From assembly GCA_020002185.1 (NCBI GenBank), contig CM034541.1, forward strand, positions 30,542,404 through 30,606,403: a stretch of 64,000 bases of DNA, written 5' to 3'. Position numbers and translations under genes: made by a program. How positions within the stretch are numbered: the stretch's first letter is position 1; the number at the start of each line of letters is the position of its first letter. The notes beneath the pieces are model-generated. The model made no database searches and was not told where the DNA came from. It saw nothing but the letters and a program-made list of their open reading frames with translations. This document shows, in pieces, positions 37,085-50,239 of this stretch. This stretch comes from Paraescarpia echinospica. Its lineage: Eukaryota; Annelida; Polychaeta; Sabellida; Siboglinidae.

Positions 37085-39350
37085 AGGAGGACACAATTAA
37101 CAGTGCACGGAGACATGTATGTACAGCTTGAACATCAATACAGGAGGACACAATTAACAGTGCACGGAGACATGTATGTACAGCTTGAACATCAATACAG
37201 GAGGACACAATTAACAGTGCACGGAGACATGTATGTACAGCTTGAACATCAATACAGGAGGACACAATTAACAGTGCACGGAGACATGTATGTACAGCTT
37301 GAACATCAATACAGGAGGACACAATTAACAGTGCACGGAGACATGTATGTACAGCTTGAACATCAATACAGGAGGACACAATTAACAGTGCACGGAGACA
37401 TGTATGTACAGCTTGAACATCAATACAGGAGGACACAATTAACAGTGCACGGAGACATGTATGTACAGCTTGAACATCAATACAGGAGGACACAATTAAC
37501 AGTGCACGGAGACATGTATGTGCAGCTTGAACATCAATACAGGAGGACACAATTAACAGTGCACGGAGACATGTATGTGCAGCTTGAACATCAATACAGG
37601 AGGACACAATTAACAGTGCACGGAGACATGTATGTACAGCTTGAACATCAATACAGGAGGACACAATTAACAGTGCACCGAGACATGTATGTGCAGCTTG
37701 AACATCAATACAGGAGGACACAATTAACAGTGCACGGAGACATGTATGTACAGCTTGAACATCAATACAGGAGGACACAATTAACAGTGCACGGAGACAT
37801 GTATGTACAGCTTGAACATCAATACAGGAGGACACAATTAACAGTGCACGGAGACATGTATGTACAGCTTGAACATCAATACAGGAGGACACAATTAACA
37901 GTGCACCGAGACATGTATGTACAGCTTGAACATCAATACAGGAGGACACAATTAACAGTGCACCGAGACATGTATGTACAGCTTGAACATCAATACAGGA
38001 GGACACAATTAACAGTGCACCGAGACATGTATGTACAGCTTGAACATCAATACAGGAGGACACAATTAACAGTGCACCGAGACATGTATGTACAGCTTGA
38101 ACATCAATACAGGAGGACACAATTAACAGTGCACGGAGACATGTATGTACAGCTTGAACATCAATACAGGAGGACACAATTAACAGTGCACCGAGACATG
38201 TATGTACAGCTTGAACATCAATACAGGAGGACACAATTAACAGTGCACGGAGACATGTATGTACAGCTTGAACATCAATACAGGAGGACACAATTAACAG
38301 TGCACCGAGACATGTATGTACAGCTTGAACATCAATACAGGAGGACACAATTAACAGTGCACGGAGACATGTATGTACAGCTTGAACATCAATACAGGAG
38401 GACACAATTAACAGTGCACGGAGACATGTATGTACAGCTTGAACATCAATACAGGAGGACACAATTAACAGTGCACGGAGACATGTATGTACAGCTTGAA
38501 CATCAATACAGGAGGACACAATTAACAGTGCACGGAGACATGTATGTACAGCTTGAACATCAATACAGGAGGACACAATTAACAGTGCACCGAGACATGT
38601 ATGTGCAGCTTGAACATCAATACAGTAGGACACAATTAACAGTGCACGGAGACATGTATGTACAGCTTGAACATCAATACAGGAGGACACAATTAACAGT
38701 GCACGGATACATGTATGTACAGCTTGAACATCAATACAGGAGGACACAATTAACAGTGCACGGAGACATGTATGTACAGCTTGAACATCAATACAGGAGG
38801 ACACAATTAACAGTGCACGGAGGCATGTATGTACAGCTTGAACATCAATACAGAAGGACACAATTAACAGTGCACCGAGACATGTATGTACAGCTTGAAC
38901 ATCAATACAGAAGGACACAATTAACAGTGCACCGAGACATGTATGTACAGCTTGAACATCAATACAGAAGGACACAATTAACAGTGCACCGAGACATGTA
39001 TGTACAGCTTGAACATCAATACAGAAGGACACAATTAACAGTGCACGGAGACATGTATGTACAGCTTGAACATCAATACAGAAGGACACAATTAACAGTG
39101 CACCGAGACATGTATGTACAGCTTGAACATCAATACAGAAGGACACAATTAACAGTGCACCGAGACATGTATGTACAGCTTGAACATCAATACAGAAGGA
39201 CACAATTAACAGTGCACCGAGACATGTATGTGCAGCTTGAACATCAATACAGTAGGACACAATTAACAGTGCACGGAGACATGTATGTACAGCTTGAACA
39301 TCAATACAGAAGGACACAATTAACAGTGCACCGAGACATGTACGTACAGC
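37085..39350 (+). repeat. 57-bp minisatellite, 39.75 units, in frame with LINE coding sequence
   Basis: Unit starts are 37085 + 57n, giving 39 full units to 39307 and a partial unit to 39350. A unit encodes TVHGDMYVQLEHQYRRTQL (19 residues). Because 57 is a multiple of three, one plus frame and one minus frame (SFCIDVQAVHTCLRALLIV) are open throughout, giving frames of 914 and 801 residues. Variants are few and clustered: G/R at residue 4, AGGAGG early versus AGAAGG after ~38850, AGTAGG twice. The last partial unit runs in frame into MYVQ|QRNKVNNMCAEAKK of the LINE. In related LINE proteins a sequence of the type RR(T/S)xLTVHR..YV.QRN.V precedes this point (family knowledge), so the unit most likely is LINE coding sequence amplified in place. 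I do not regard either long frame as a cellular gene. Confidence 0.93.
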
Positions 39351-41429
39351 AAAGAAACAAAGTCAACAACATGTGCGCTGAAGCGAAAAAGATTCATTAC
39401 GAGGAAAAATTGTCGGACGTCCGGAACCAAGCGCAATTCTACAACATCGCAAACAAGCTGCTGCATCGGGGTAACACAGCAACACTACCAACCTACGAAT
39501 GTGCCGAATCGCTCGCCAACGATTTTGCACACTACTTTGATGATAAAATCCAGTGTATTCGCATCGCACTACAAGCGCCAGATGTCCATGATGTTAGTAC
39601 CGACTTTGTGAGCATAGATCGCTCTGTCACAGACTCTCATCTCTCTACGTTCGAGCCTGTCACACAAGAAGAAACCGTGCAACTACTGAGCAAGTCATCA
39701 TCGAAGACTTGCAAACTTGACTCGATGCCTTCAAACTTGGTAAAAGAGTGCTCTGACGTCATGACAACGCCTATTATAAACATCATCAACAAGTGTTTGC
39801 TGGAAGGAATGCCTGATGAAATGTTGCTGTCATCACATCCATATTGAAAAAAGCAAGTCTTGATAGTGACATTTTGAAAAGTTATCGGCCTATTTCCAAC
39901 ATGTTTTTTTTATCAATGTTAGTCGAGAGGATTGTGGCAAACCGGTTGATTGCACACATCCATGAAAACAACGTGTATATACCGTTGGAATCAGCCTACC
40001 GACAGGACTGTAGTACTGAAACTGCGCTTCTGCACGCGCATGACGATGTGATTCGGTGCATGGACGAACACAAAGGTGTGGTGCTGCTGCTAATTGATCT
40101 GAGCGTAGCATTTGATACAATTGGCCATGTCATTCTTTTAAACACACTGAGCAACACCATCGGCGTCGACGATCACTGTTTGTCATGGTTTGCTGCCTAC
40201 TTACAACACAGACATTATACGATGTTGATTGCTGGTGAGCAATCTAAACCTCACAGAGTGACTTGCGGTGTCCCGCAGGGGTCAGTTCTTGGACCATTAC
40301 GGTTCACTATACACATGTATATATATATGACTCCTCTCGCGTCGCTACTCAACCACCATGGCATGGCTTACCATCTATATGCAGATGACATCAAACTTTT
40401 ATAAGAATTTAGCCTGAGCGATAATATTTCACCCGACATTGCCATCACGAAAATAGAACTATGTGTCGTTAGTATCCATCAATAGATGAAAACCAACATG
40501 CTAAAACTCAGTGATCACAGAACATCATCGTCCGACCGAAATCAGCAACCGAAAATGTTCTTCCTGACGGTGTAACTATCGGAAACGTGCGAGTGTTACC
40601 CAACACACACGCCAGAAACTTGGGGGTGACCTTTGATTCTAATATGTCCCTTGAGGGACACATAACTAACATTTTCAGAAATGCGTTTTACCACCTCCAT
40701 AGCATTGGATGCATTCGCCGATACTTAGACAACGAACACACAAAACAACTTGTGCATGCGATAGTCATTTCGCGAATTGACTGCTGCAATGGTCTTCTTA
40801 ATGGATTGCCAGCGACAGTAATTGAGAAACTACAACGTGTCCACAATGCATGTGCTCGTATCATAACGATGCGGTCGAAACGAGACCACGTCACGCCCAT
40901 GCTCTTGGAGCTGCACTGGCTTCCTGTGAAGAGTCGCATTATTTTCAAGACCCTACTTCTCATTTTCATATGCTTTCATGGGCTCGCACCTCCATATCTA
41001 TCAGCACTTCTCTCTCCGTATCGCCCAACATGCTGTCTACGATCCTCCGATCAGCTACTCCTTAAACAACCCACTACCCGAACTAAAATCGGCGAACGCG
41101 CATTCTCTTGTGCAGCTCCAAGAGCATGGAATCAACTACCAATCACAGTGTGCCAATGCACTAGTGTCAATCAGTTTAAAGTGGCACTGAAGACGCATCT
41201 TTTCACAAATTATTTTAACCTTCGATGATCGAATATCATAATTATTTACCTTTATTTTAATTAGTTTAGTATTATAATTAATCTATTTTATTGTTTTAAT
41301 GGCTTGCATAATTGCGTTTATTTATATATTTTAAGACAATACAGTTGATTTTACTTAGTAGTAATGATAACATAGTAATTTTAAACTATGTATCGTATTG
41401 TGTTATTTATTGGTTCGGTACTGGTTCGG
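39308..41429 (+). mobile_element. CR1/L2-like LINE, 5' part replaced by the minisatellite
   Basis: The endonuclease half is missing. The RT and C-terminal regions are present up to 41228, followed by ~200 bp of AT-rich 3' UTR. It lies between two parts of the ~370-bp satellite (35755-37084 and 44168-44470) together with the RTE-like element to its right. Confidence 0.8.
39351..41228 (+). pseudogene. LINE ORF2 reverse transcriptase, three frames
   Basis: 39351-39847 encodes the pre-RT part: RNKVNNMCAEAKKIHYEEKL, then KLDSMPSNLVKECSDVM. A frameshift follows. 39844-40404 encodes SYRPISNMFFLSMLVERIVA, motif A LLIDLSVAFDTIGH, motif B CGVPQGSVLGPLRF and motif C YHLYADDIKLL, where a TAA follows immediately. 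The next ~180 bp carry several stops. 40587-41228 is the thumb/C-terminal part: LGVTFDSNMSLEGHI, RIDCCNGLLNGLPATVIEKL, HVTPMLLELHWLPVKSRI and FKVALKTHLFTNYFNLR. The YADD is intact but the ORF cannot be translated whole. Confidence 0.87.
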
Positions 41430-44167
41430 CTGCCGTGTCTAAACTTGGGCAATTTCGTTCATTCTACGTCTCCACCCTTCCAACCCGCACCGGTCAGCGT
41501 GGAAGGGTAGGCCAACAACACCAGCATGCAAAGTACAATGAAGCCAAGACCCCCAGTACCCAGAATCATAGAAATAGTCTATGACCAAGGAGGCGGTTCG
41601 GGTCAACTAGGGCTACGTGCAGATTAGACTTAATATAGCGACACATAACGTAAGAACACTACTAAGAGATGAACATATACAAGTATATGCACCAACAACA
41701 TCATACTCAGATGAAGACACAGACAACTTTTACAACGACATGGATAAGACCTTAGAAAAGCCAACCCATTACTCGATAGTGACGGGAGACTTAAAAACGC
41801 AAGTAGGGAAACGAACAAACATTTCGGAAACGGCAACAGGCAAATTTGGCTAGGTATGAGAAACGAAAGAGGCGACACCTTGGTAGAATGGGCAACATCA
41901 AGAGAGTACAAAATCATTAATACCATGTTCCAAAAGAAAGCAGGGAGGAGATGGACATGGAAAATCCCAAATGGAGAAACGAAGAATGAAATTGACTACA
42001 TCCTGACAAATAAGCCTGCCATGGTCACTGACGTAACTGTCATCAACCAAGTCAACATTGGAAGTGACCACAGAATGGTAATGAGCAACATCAAACTAGA
42101 CGTCAAGGCTGAAAGGAAGAAATTGGTCAACAAGAGACCACCGAGTGTAGATACCACACAAATCGGAAGAAAAAAATCTAATTCCAACTCGAGCTGCGAA
42201 ATCGATTTGAGACACTACAGGAACAAGATGACATCGACACCATGAGCGAAAAAAAACATCACTGAGATGATCCAACTAAGTGCAACAAGTGTAGCCAAAG
42301 CAATCAACAGGCATGTAGTGACGAGAATACCGTCACCGACACGAGCACTAATGAAGAAACGACGAGAAATGATGGATAACGGCGACCGTAAAAAACAAAT
42401 AGAGTACGCAGAAATTTGCAAGACCATCAAAAAGAAAGCGAAGGAGGGCATCAAAAAGTACAAACAAAAGATCATACGAGAAACGATTACGTCATCAAAG
42501 AGCCTGATGAAAGCAAGAAGAACGCAAGCATTAGGCCGATACAGACTGATTACACTTCTACACAAGCAGGGTAGAGAAATACAAGACCAAGTTATGATCA
42601 TGGAACGAATAGAGGAATTCTACACCGAGCTATATGACAGTGAACAGAGTATTATAATTCACACTGACCCGGAAGAGGTACCAGAGATAACACCATGGGA
42701 AGTGGAAGCTGCGCTAAGAGATGTGAAGAATGGGAAGAAATCAGGCAACGACCACGTAAACATTGAAACATCAAAAGCAGGAGAAGATATAATCTTGAAG
42801 ACACTGGCTAAGCTGTATACTAAATGCTTATCAGAAACGAATACCCACCGCTTGGAAGAACTCAAAGATGGTAATAATCTTCAAGAAGGGAAATAAGAAA
42901 GACTTAAAGAACTACAGACCGTTATGTATATAATCAAACATCTACAAATTACACACAAATATACTAAGGAATAGACTAGAGAAGACAATGGACGAAAACC
43001 AACAAGATCAAACAGGATTCAGAAGCACGTACTCAACGACAGACCACATAAAAACGTCGTAAACCAATTGAAAGAATAGTGCCGATAATATAATATCCCG
43101 CCTTGCATCGCTTTCGTCGTCTACGAGAAGGCTTTCGACACGGTGCAAACTCAAGCAATAATGACCTCCCTTTAAGAACAGGGGATAGAAGATGTGTACA
43201 CCGATCACCTGAAAGACATCTACACCAACAGATCGGTGACAGTCCACCTACACAAAAAGAGCAACAAGATCAACATCAAGAGAGGAGTACGATAGGGTGA
43301 CACCATATCGCCCAAGCTGTTCACGGCAACACTCGAAAGCATATTCCGAAGATTGACCTGGGAAACCAGAGGCATGATGATAGACGGAGAATATATCAGC
43401 CATCTTCGCTTCGCCGACGACATACTCATATGCGCTACTACACCGCAAGAACTACAAAACAAGCAGCAGGAGCTAGCTAATCAATGTAAAAAACAAGGTT
43501 TCAAGATGAACATCTCGAAGACAAAATTGATGCTAGAAAATGACACCCCAATATATATCAACACGACGCAGATAGAGAACGTTGAAAGCTCGTCTGTCTG
43601 GGACAACGATACAGTATCATAGACAACAACCAAGACATGGAGATTCAAAGAAGGATCATTGTCGGTTGGACAGCATTCGCCATACACCGCGGCATCTTCA
43701 AGGGTAACTTTTTTAACCTGCTTGAAGAGACAAGTCTTATTCGTACTTCCCGCGATGACACACGGCGCGGAAACATGGGCACTCACCATTCAGGCAAAGA
43801 ACAAGCTAAGACGCACAAACAAAGATGGAAAGAAGTATGTTAAACATCACATATCGGGAGAGAAAAACAAACATCTGGGTAAGGCAGAATACAAATATCA
43901 TAGACGTGATAGTAACAAATTAGAAGATATAAGTGGACCTGGGCAGGGCACATCAGCAGACTACGAGATAACCGATGGACAACCCGGAGACCTTACGAAG
44001 AGAAACGATCTAGAGGAAGACTGGCGAGACGGTGGAAAGACGAACTAGACGAGTACTGGAAGGTCACCATCTGGCAGAGGATAGAGCAAGACAAGCAGAT
44101 TTGGAAACGACATGCTGAGGCCTTCGCCCAACCACGGGATACTACGGCTGGACAGTGATAAAGACGA
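41430..44167 (+). mobile_element. RTE-like LINE with internally deleted endonuclease, decayed
   Basis: IATHNVRTLLRDE (41632 onward) is the start of an AP endonuclease. It jumps directly to IQVYAPTTSYSDEDTDNFYN and THYSIVTGDLKTQVGKR, so ~100 residues between are deleted. Then RRWTWKIPNGETKNEIDYIL and IGSDHRMVMSNI complete the endonuclease. 42267-42896 is the linker and RT entry (VEAALRDVKNGKKSGNDHV). The RT core is shredded: YEKAFDTVQ-like sequence at ~43120, RFADDILICATTPQELQNKQ at 43400-43460. The C-terminus AMTHGAETWALTIQAKNKL and DELDEYWKVTIWQRIEQDKQ then AEAFAQPRDTTAGQ ends at ~44158. Many frameshifts; not active. Confidence 0.82.
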
Positions 44168-44470
44168 TGATGCAATATATTAAATCATTTGTTAGAAAAT
44201 CTAGTGTTGCTTTATTTGGAAATGAATTAGGAAGTGTTTTATTGTAAACATAGTTGTCACGTTCCACTTATGTAACTAATTGTTTCATTTCAATTATATA
44301 TATTGTATTGATTTAAAATGTGATGCGCATACGTGCCTCGTTTTCCAAACATGCTGACACAAAATGTTATCGTGTAACCCTATAATTAGGAGGTTTATAG
44401 CCGATTATGTATATGTTGAAAAACTTCAAAAATCCGTACCACCATTTTCACAAAATAGTTCACTACGTAG
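44168..44470 (+). repeat. ~370-bp dispersed satellite, plus orientation, one partial unit
   Basis: GCAATATATTAAATC..TTTGTTAGAAAATCTAGTGTTGC, TTTATTTGGAAATGAAT and TTTTCCAAACATGCTGACA follow the order of a unit at 35755-37084. It restarts about 100 bp further along the unit than the point lost at 37084, as expected if LINEs inserted into one array. Confidence 0.65.
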
Positions 44471-44569
44471 TAAAAAATCACAATAGAAGTGTCACCCGGG
44501 CTTTTTGTGACTGGTAGAGGTAACAAATAAATCCTGGCACGCGTGATTTGTAGGTACCCCTAAAGTGCT

Positions 44570-45430
44570 GTGTTCTGCAAGTGCATATTTGTTCTGTAGT
44601 AGCAGAACAAATCTGCAACTACAGAATTCTGATCGAAAAGCACCTGCAACGCCAGAAGATCCTGCTTCACAACTTCATAGACTTCAAGAAGGCTTTCGAT
44701 AGGGTGTCGCACGAAGATCTGTGGCAAGTTCTAAGGCGCTTCAACATTGAAGAAGGCATCACTTAAGTCATCAGCGCACTATATAACAACGCAAGCTGTG
44801 CAGTCCTTCTCAACAGCCAAATAAGGGTGTATATCAGGACCACAATCGGAGTCCGTCAACGTTGTTTGCTGCCGCCGGTTCTCTTCAAAATCTACATCGA
44901 GAACATCATGACTTCAACACCACTATCTCTGAGGGAGGCAGAACTGTCAGCAACCTGCGATTTACAGACGATACATATCTTTTTGGAAGAAGCAACAACG
45001 AACTCCAAGATCTCACCAATAGACTAGTGGATACAACAGGCGATTACGGCATGTAATTAAGCAACGAAAAGAGCAAGGTGATGTCAGCAGCAATGAAAAC
45101 ATCACTGTTGACACCACCATGAACGGCCAGAAGCTGGAGGAAGTGGATGCGTTCAAATATATCGGCTCCACAATCACCAACGTTGGACGGTCGGACAAAG
45201 AGATCCAGATCCGAATAGCCCTTGCGACAGCAGAAATGACCAAACTCAGTAAGATATGGAGAAGCATTAACATCACCTTTCCAACTAAGATCATACTGAA
45301 CAGAGCCCTTGTTATCGCTATCCTGCTCTACGGCTGGGAAAGTTGGACACTGACGGCTGCAACTACGAAGAAGATACAGGCGTTTGAGACTAAGTGCTTC
45401 AGACGCCTGCTGCACATATCTTAAGCACAT
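44570..45430 (+). pseudogene. RTE-like LINE, 3' half, frameshifted
   Basis: 44581-44766 encodes LHNFIDFKKAFDRVSHEDLW (RT motif A). 44827-45056 in two frames gives GVRQRCLLPPVLFKIYIE (motif B, with 'GVRQRC' for 'GVRQGC') and VSNLRFTDDTYLFG (motif C, Thr for the usual Ala before DD). 45119-45424 encodes EEVDAFKYIGSTITNVGRSD, LLYGWESWTLTAATTKKIQA and FETKCFRRLLHIS. 5' truncated and broken; a second, different RTE-like family from the element at 41430. Confidence 0.82.
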
Positions 45431-47300
45431 AAGAAGGACTCGCTTTACTCCAAAGGTTTTGTTGACAATTTGCCGTTTGTCTGTTTAAAATCTTGTTAAA
45501 TGAAAATTACAAATATTGTGTGACTCTAAAATGCAACAAAACATTATATTGGATAGACACGACGTTTGACATATGTATATTTTACTTTGAAAAAATTAAC
45601 TACTGTAATGCAGACACTAACTTTAATACTGCTGTGCTCCTGTTGCTTGTAGGTTTGGTGTACAGTTGCAAAACACGAAGTTTCTGCTTTGATCATAACT
45701 TGAGTGTCTACGGTTTGTTCTTTGAACCACCGGACCCACACAAGATACTCGTATTTATAGCCTATGCATTAAGTACTGGTATACCAATTCGAAGCATTAA
45801 CTTATAACTGAAACTGTATATTGTGTATGTTGTTTTCTCCTGAAATTATCGCAATTGATCAAACTAGGAAATACTAAACACAAATTAAAGAAACGTTCCC
45901 GTTTTTATCGGGAACATCTCTAGGGTCAAAACTATGTTTTCATCAAACATTATACGCCTGTCATGCATTCGAATTTACATTTTCCTAATACAAGAAGATG
46001 CCTGCTGTATCGCGTTTATTTCAAAATTTGATGTATATCCGTATTTAATCGGGAGACGGTTTTTTCCTTCAGCCATCTATGGTTTATTAGCTAACAATTG
46101 CTTCCAGTTGCTATGTGTTAGCTTTGCTCGCGAACATGGCTGCGACAGGTTTGTGGTGACACTCGGTATACAGAAATCATTTTGACGCACTCTTCACCGG
46201 ATGTTAATGTGATCAGGATGTATTAACCGTTTGTAAATACCTGGTATGTATTTAAATAGCAGGCATCACCATATAGACAATAAAAACAACGTTTGAAGTG
46301 ACTTTGCTCATGATCTCACCCTTATATCTGGCGGCCACGTGGTGTGGTAAAAATGGCGGACATGAAAGTTGGAGAAGGTTAACAGCAACAGGTATGAAAC
46401 AGTTGCACCTGAAAACCTACAGCTTATCATCAGCATCATTATGATATAGGGATAATAACATTTGACGGGCGCCATCTTTACAAATGGTGGAAATTTGAAT
46501 ACCGGCGAACATACAAAGAAATACATTTCAAATCGTCGTACCTTAATACATATATTTTATATCAAGGTTAAGGCTCTAGCTGATGGGCAATATTCAAACA
46601 ATGAAAGGAGACCATTACACATCTTTATTTGGAAACGAAAACACCAAAATAAGTGAAAACAACAAGACGGTGGATATATCAAAACTCATGATGACCCATT
46701 ATATACTAGTTTACATCCACCCATTGGGCAACAAAGCACAGGCAGCTGTGTTCGCCATTACAGTGTTTTATTATTAAACTCTTTCCCGATGACCATTTAA
46801 CATTTGCTATCACCACAGCATGACAAGCGGCCGATAATAATGTTCGGCTAAGAGACAAGCCAAATCCTAAAAAAGCCTAACCCTAATCACAGCTAACTCT
46901 TTCTATGACTAGCCTTAACCCTAGCGACAATAAAACCAAACATAACTAATACAAATTATAGTTAGTATTAAACTTACATAAAACATAATTGATCCACATC
47001 GATTATTTGATTCCAGACACTCGGCCCTAGTGTAACCCTGGCGCCACAAGTAGCTTACTATTCAATTAGATTACTAGAAAAGTTAATACCTATAAATGAC
47101 TACCTGAGCGTTTAACAATCCTTCACCAATTGGTAGGTTGGGGGCCAATGGGTGAAGGGAACGAATGAGTGGACTTAAGCATCTGACAGCAATGCTCCAA
47201 TGTTGCAATATTCATATACAGGACACACGGTAAACGATTATATGTTTATAACTGGCGAAATTGACAAAGAAGCATGTCCTTGAAGAGGCTGCCAGTTAGC
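45431..47300. other. Anonymous sequence, no gene recognised
   Basis: Short open frames at 45493-45807 and 45934-46185 show no known domain. ATGGCGGACATGAAAGTTGG at 46353 sits in a good start context beside a small CpG/GGCGCC-rich patch (46320-46490), which could be a 5' exon, but the frame closes within nine codons. CCTAACCCTAA-type repeats at about 46870-46925 are too short to be telomeric. Confidence 0.3.
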
Positions 47301-47456
47301 ATGTGCCGGCCGTAGTGAACTGCGACGCTTGCACCAGAGATTTGTTGTCCATCGTTGTAGTACATCTCCTCAACGTGCCGCACCGTGGAGCCACCGTCGC
47401 ACACCTTCAGTCGAAACACTTACGTCGAGGAACAGCATGTGGACTTGTAATCAGAC

Positions 47457-47645
<189 letters not shown>

Positions 47646-49158
47646 TTTTCACCCTTCCGTGTATATTTCTGCACGTGGAAATTATGAGGGAGTATATAGT
47701 GAGACAAACAATATGCACTAAAAGATCGTAGTCATGATTATGATACATGCACTTATGTATTCACGAGCCTATACGACTATGGGAAGATATTAGGTCAACA
47801 TTTCCATCATAGTACCTGCTGTTTTGCATTATGAATTGTGTAAAATGCAATCATGTGTTATTTCCTTCTAATATCCCATTTACAAAGTTTTTGCATTGGT
47901 TGTTGTATTAGCAGTCACATTATATTTCTACCATCCTGTTTATATTGGCATATTGTCGAGGTATGTCATTGAAGTGTGCGTTGTGTTTGTATACAACGGC
48001 AAGCTGCCAGTTACAACATACCATCATGGTAGTTCTCAGAAGCCATCATGACCTTTGCCTGATACCATATGACATTTGCCACGTAGCATAATGTATTCTG
48101 CTCAAATGTGAAACTAGATTACCCAAATGTCATCTGCTCAAACTAGGTTGTTCAAATAAGCAATGTTTTTTATGTGATTACTGAATATTCTTGAGGACCA
48201 GATAATCTTACTTAAACATTATCGTTTTTTGAAATATTCAAAACGATAACTACGTTGTACAGGGTTTCATCTCGTTATCGTGCAAACTTCATCAGTACAT
48301 GTGACGTCTAATGACGTCATCGAACACGTGAGAGATATCATAGCTGCCCTCGTCTCGATTGATTTGTGTTTGGTTTTTCTTATATAGATATCTCGTTTTT
48401 CTGTGTCTGATTCGCCCCACTGTCTACTATTTTCGCTCCCTCCAAGTTTGTGATGTGGTTTTCTGTCGTTGTGTGGTCCGTGAGTGCAGATTTCGTTGCA
48501 AAATAGCATGTGTTATGATGGAATGTTTGGCCTGAAGTCATTCCGTATGTCGCAGGACGTATTACACATTAAACAGTTAAGTTATGTCTGTTGCGACATA
48601 CATATATAGGCCTATGATAATTATAATAGTGATTGCGCCATATATTGTGTGAATCAGCTGTGTTATTCCATTGAAGTCACAGTGCGACGCCCCGCTAAAA
48701 GCATGTGCACTGGTTTTTACATGTGCACAGGTGTTATTGCGCAACCATCCACTGACTGCGGCGTGGCGTGTCACCTTGCTTGCATTAACAAGGACCGGGC
48801 CTCGCGACCGGGACCCACCACACTCTTCCATTTCAATGTCTTTTGGAGAGGGCTATCGAAGCCAGTGAGGACCGGGCCACGTGTACAAGACTAAGCACAG
48901 CGAGTTGGGATGTTGATACAGACACACCAAACTATTATTTTTTATAATCGCTTCATGCAGACTCGCGCACACTCGTACCTATGCACGCAAACAGTATTCA
49001 CCCGCGTCGGCGAAATAGAGATGTGAGGTGGCATAAAGTACTTCAATATCAGGTAGGGGTCTGCGTGCGCTCCCACCCACAAGTTTCCCGTCGCCACGTC
49101 AGCGTCGATTAGTGAGGCCAGTGACAACAACGGAACCACCTAAAACACTCGAACAACT
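47646..49158. other. Anonymous sequence, no gene recognised
   Basis: An imperfect palindrome ATCGTTTTTTGAAATATTCAAAACGAT is near 48222. Open frames at 48267-48509 and 48577-48894 lack known domains. Confidence 0.35.
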
Positions 49159-49752
<594 letters not shown>

Positions 49753-50238
49753 ACACACACCTTTGTGAATCGTTTCCTGTGATTCTGATTTGTTACATAC
49801 ATTATCTTACCTGCCTCAACCTCAAAGAGTTGTCCGACTCCCGGATGTAGACATTCACGCTTCTCCTACCGAACTCCGCCAAGTATACGTTTCTGTAATA
49901 TTGTCAAGGCAATAGTCAGTCGGACACATACATGTCAGTTAGTCAACGTTCAACATAATTGGTTATTCAACATATTTGTTTGCGCCATTTCTACTTCCGT
50001 AAGACCGTTACATAACCATTAAGGATTCACGGGCGGATACTATTAAAAAATATTTAAATATTTGGGCATTTTGTGACCACTTAGCCCTTATCCACGACCG
50101 TTGTGTTATGACAATAATATCCACCGACACGTATTATTGGACATGTCATTGGGTCATAAAGCTGCATATCCAAATCAAGCAATGGTCATTTATAAACTTA
50201 CTACAGTACGTTGTAAAATTTCGCATTTCTAAGATATA
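49753..50238. other. Anonymous sequence, no gene seen
   Basis: No repeat or exon recognised. Confidence 0.35.
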
Positions 50239-50239
50239 C

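Noticed and set aside
37085..39350. CRISPR-like array
   Set aside because: Units are directly contiguous with no variable spacers, in an animal LINE context; it is a tandem minisatellite.
46353..46380. 5' exon of a gene (ATGGCGGACATGAAAGTTGG)
   Set aside because: Good start context, but the frame ends after nine codons and no convincing donor or downstream exon was found.
46870..46925. Interstitial telomere repeat (CCTAACCCTAA)
   Set aside because: Only one to two imperfect repeats; too short to support.
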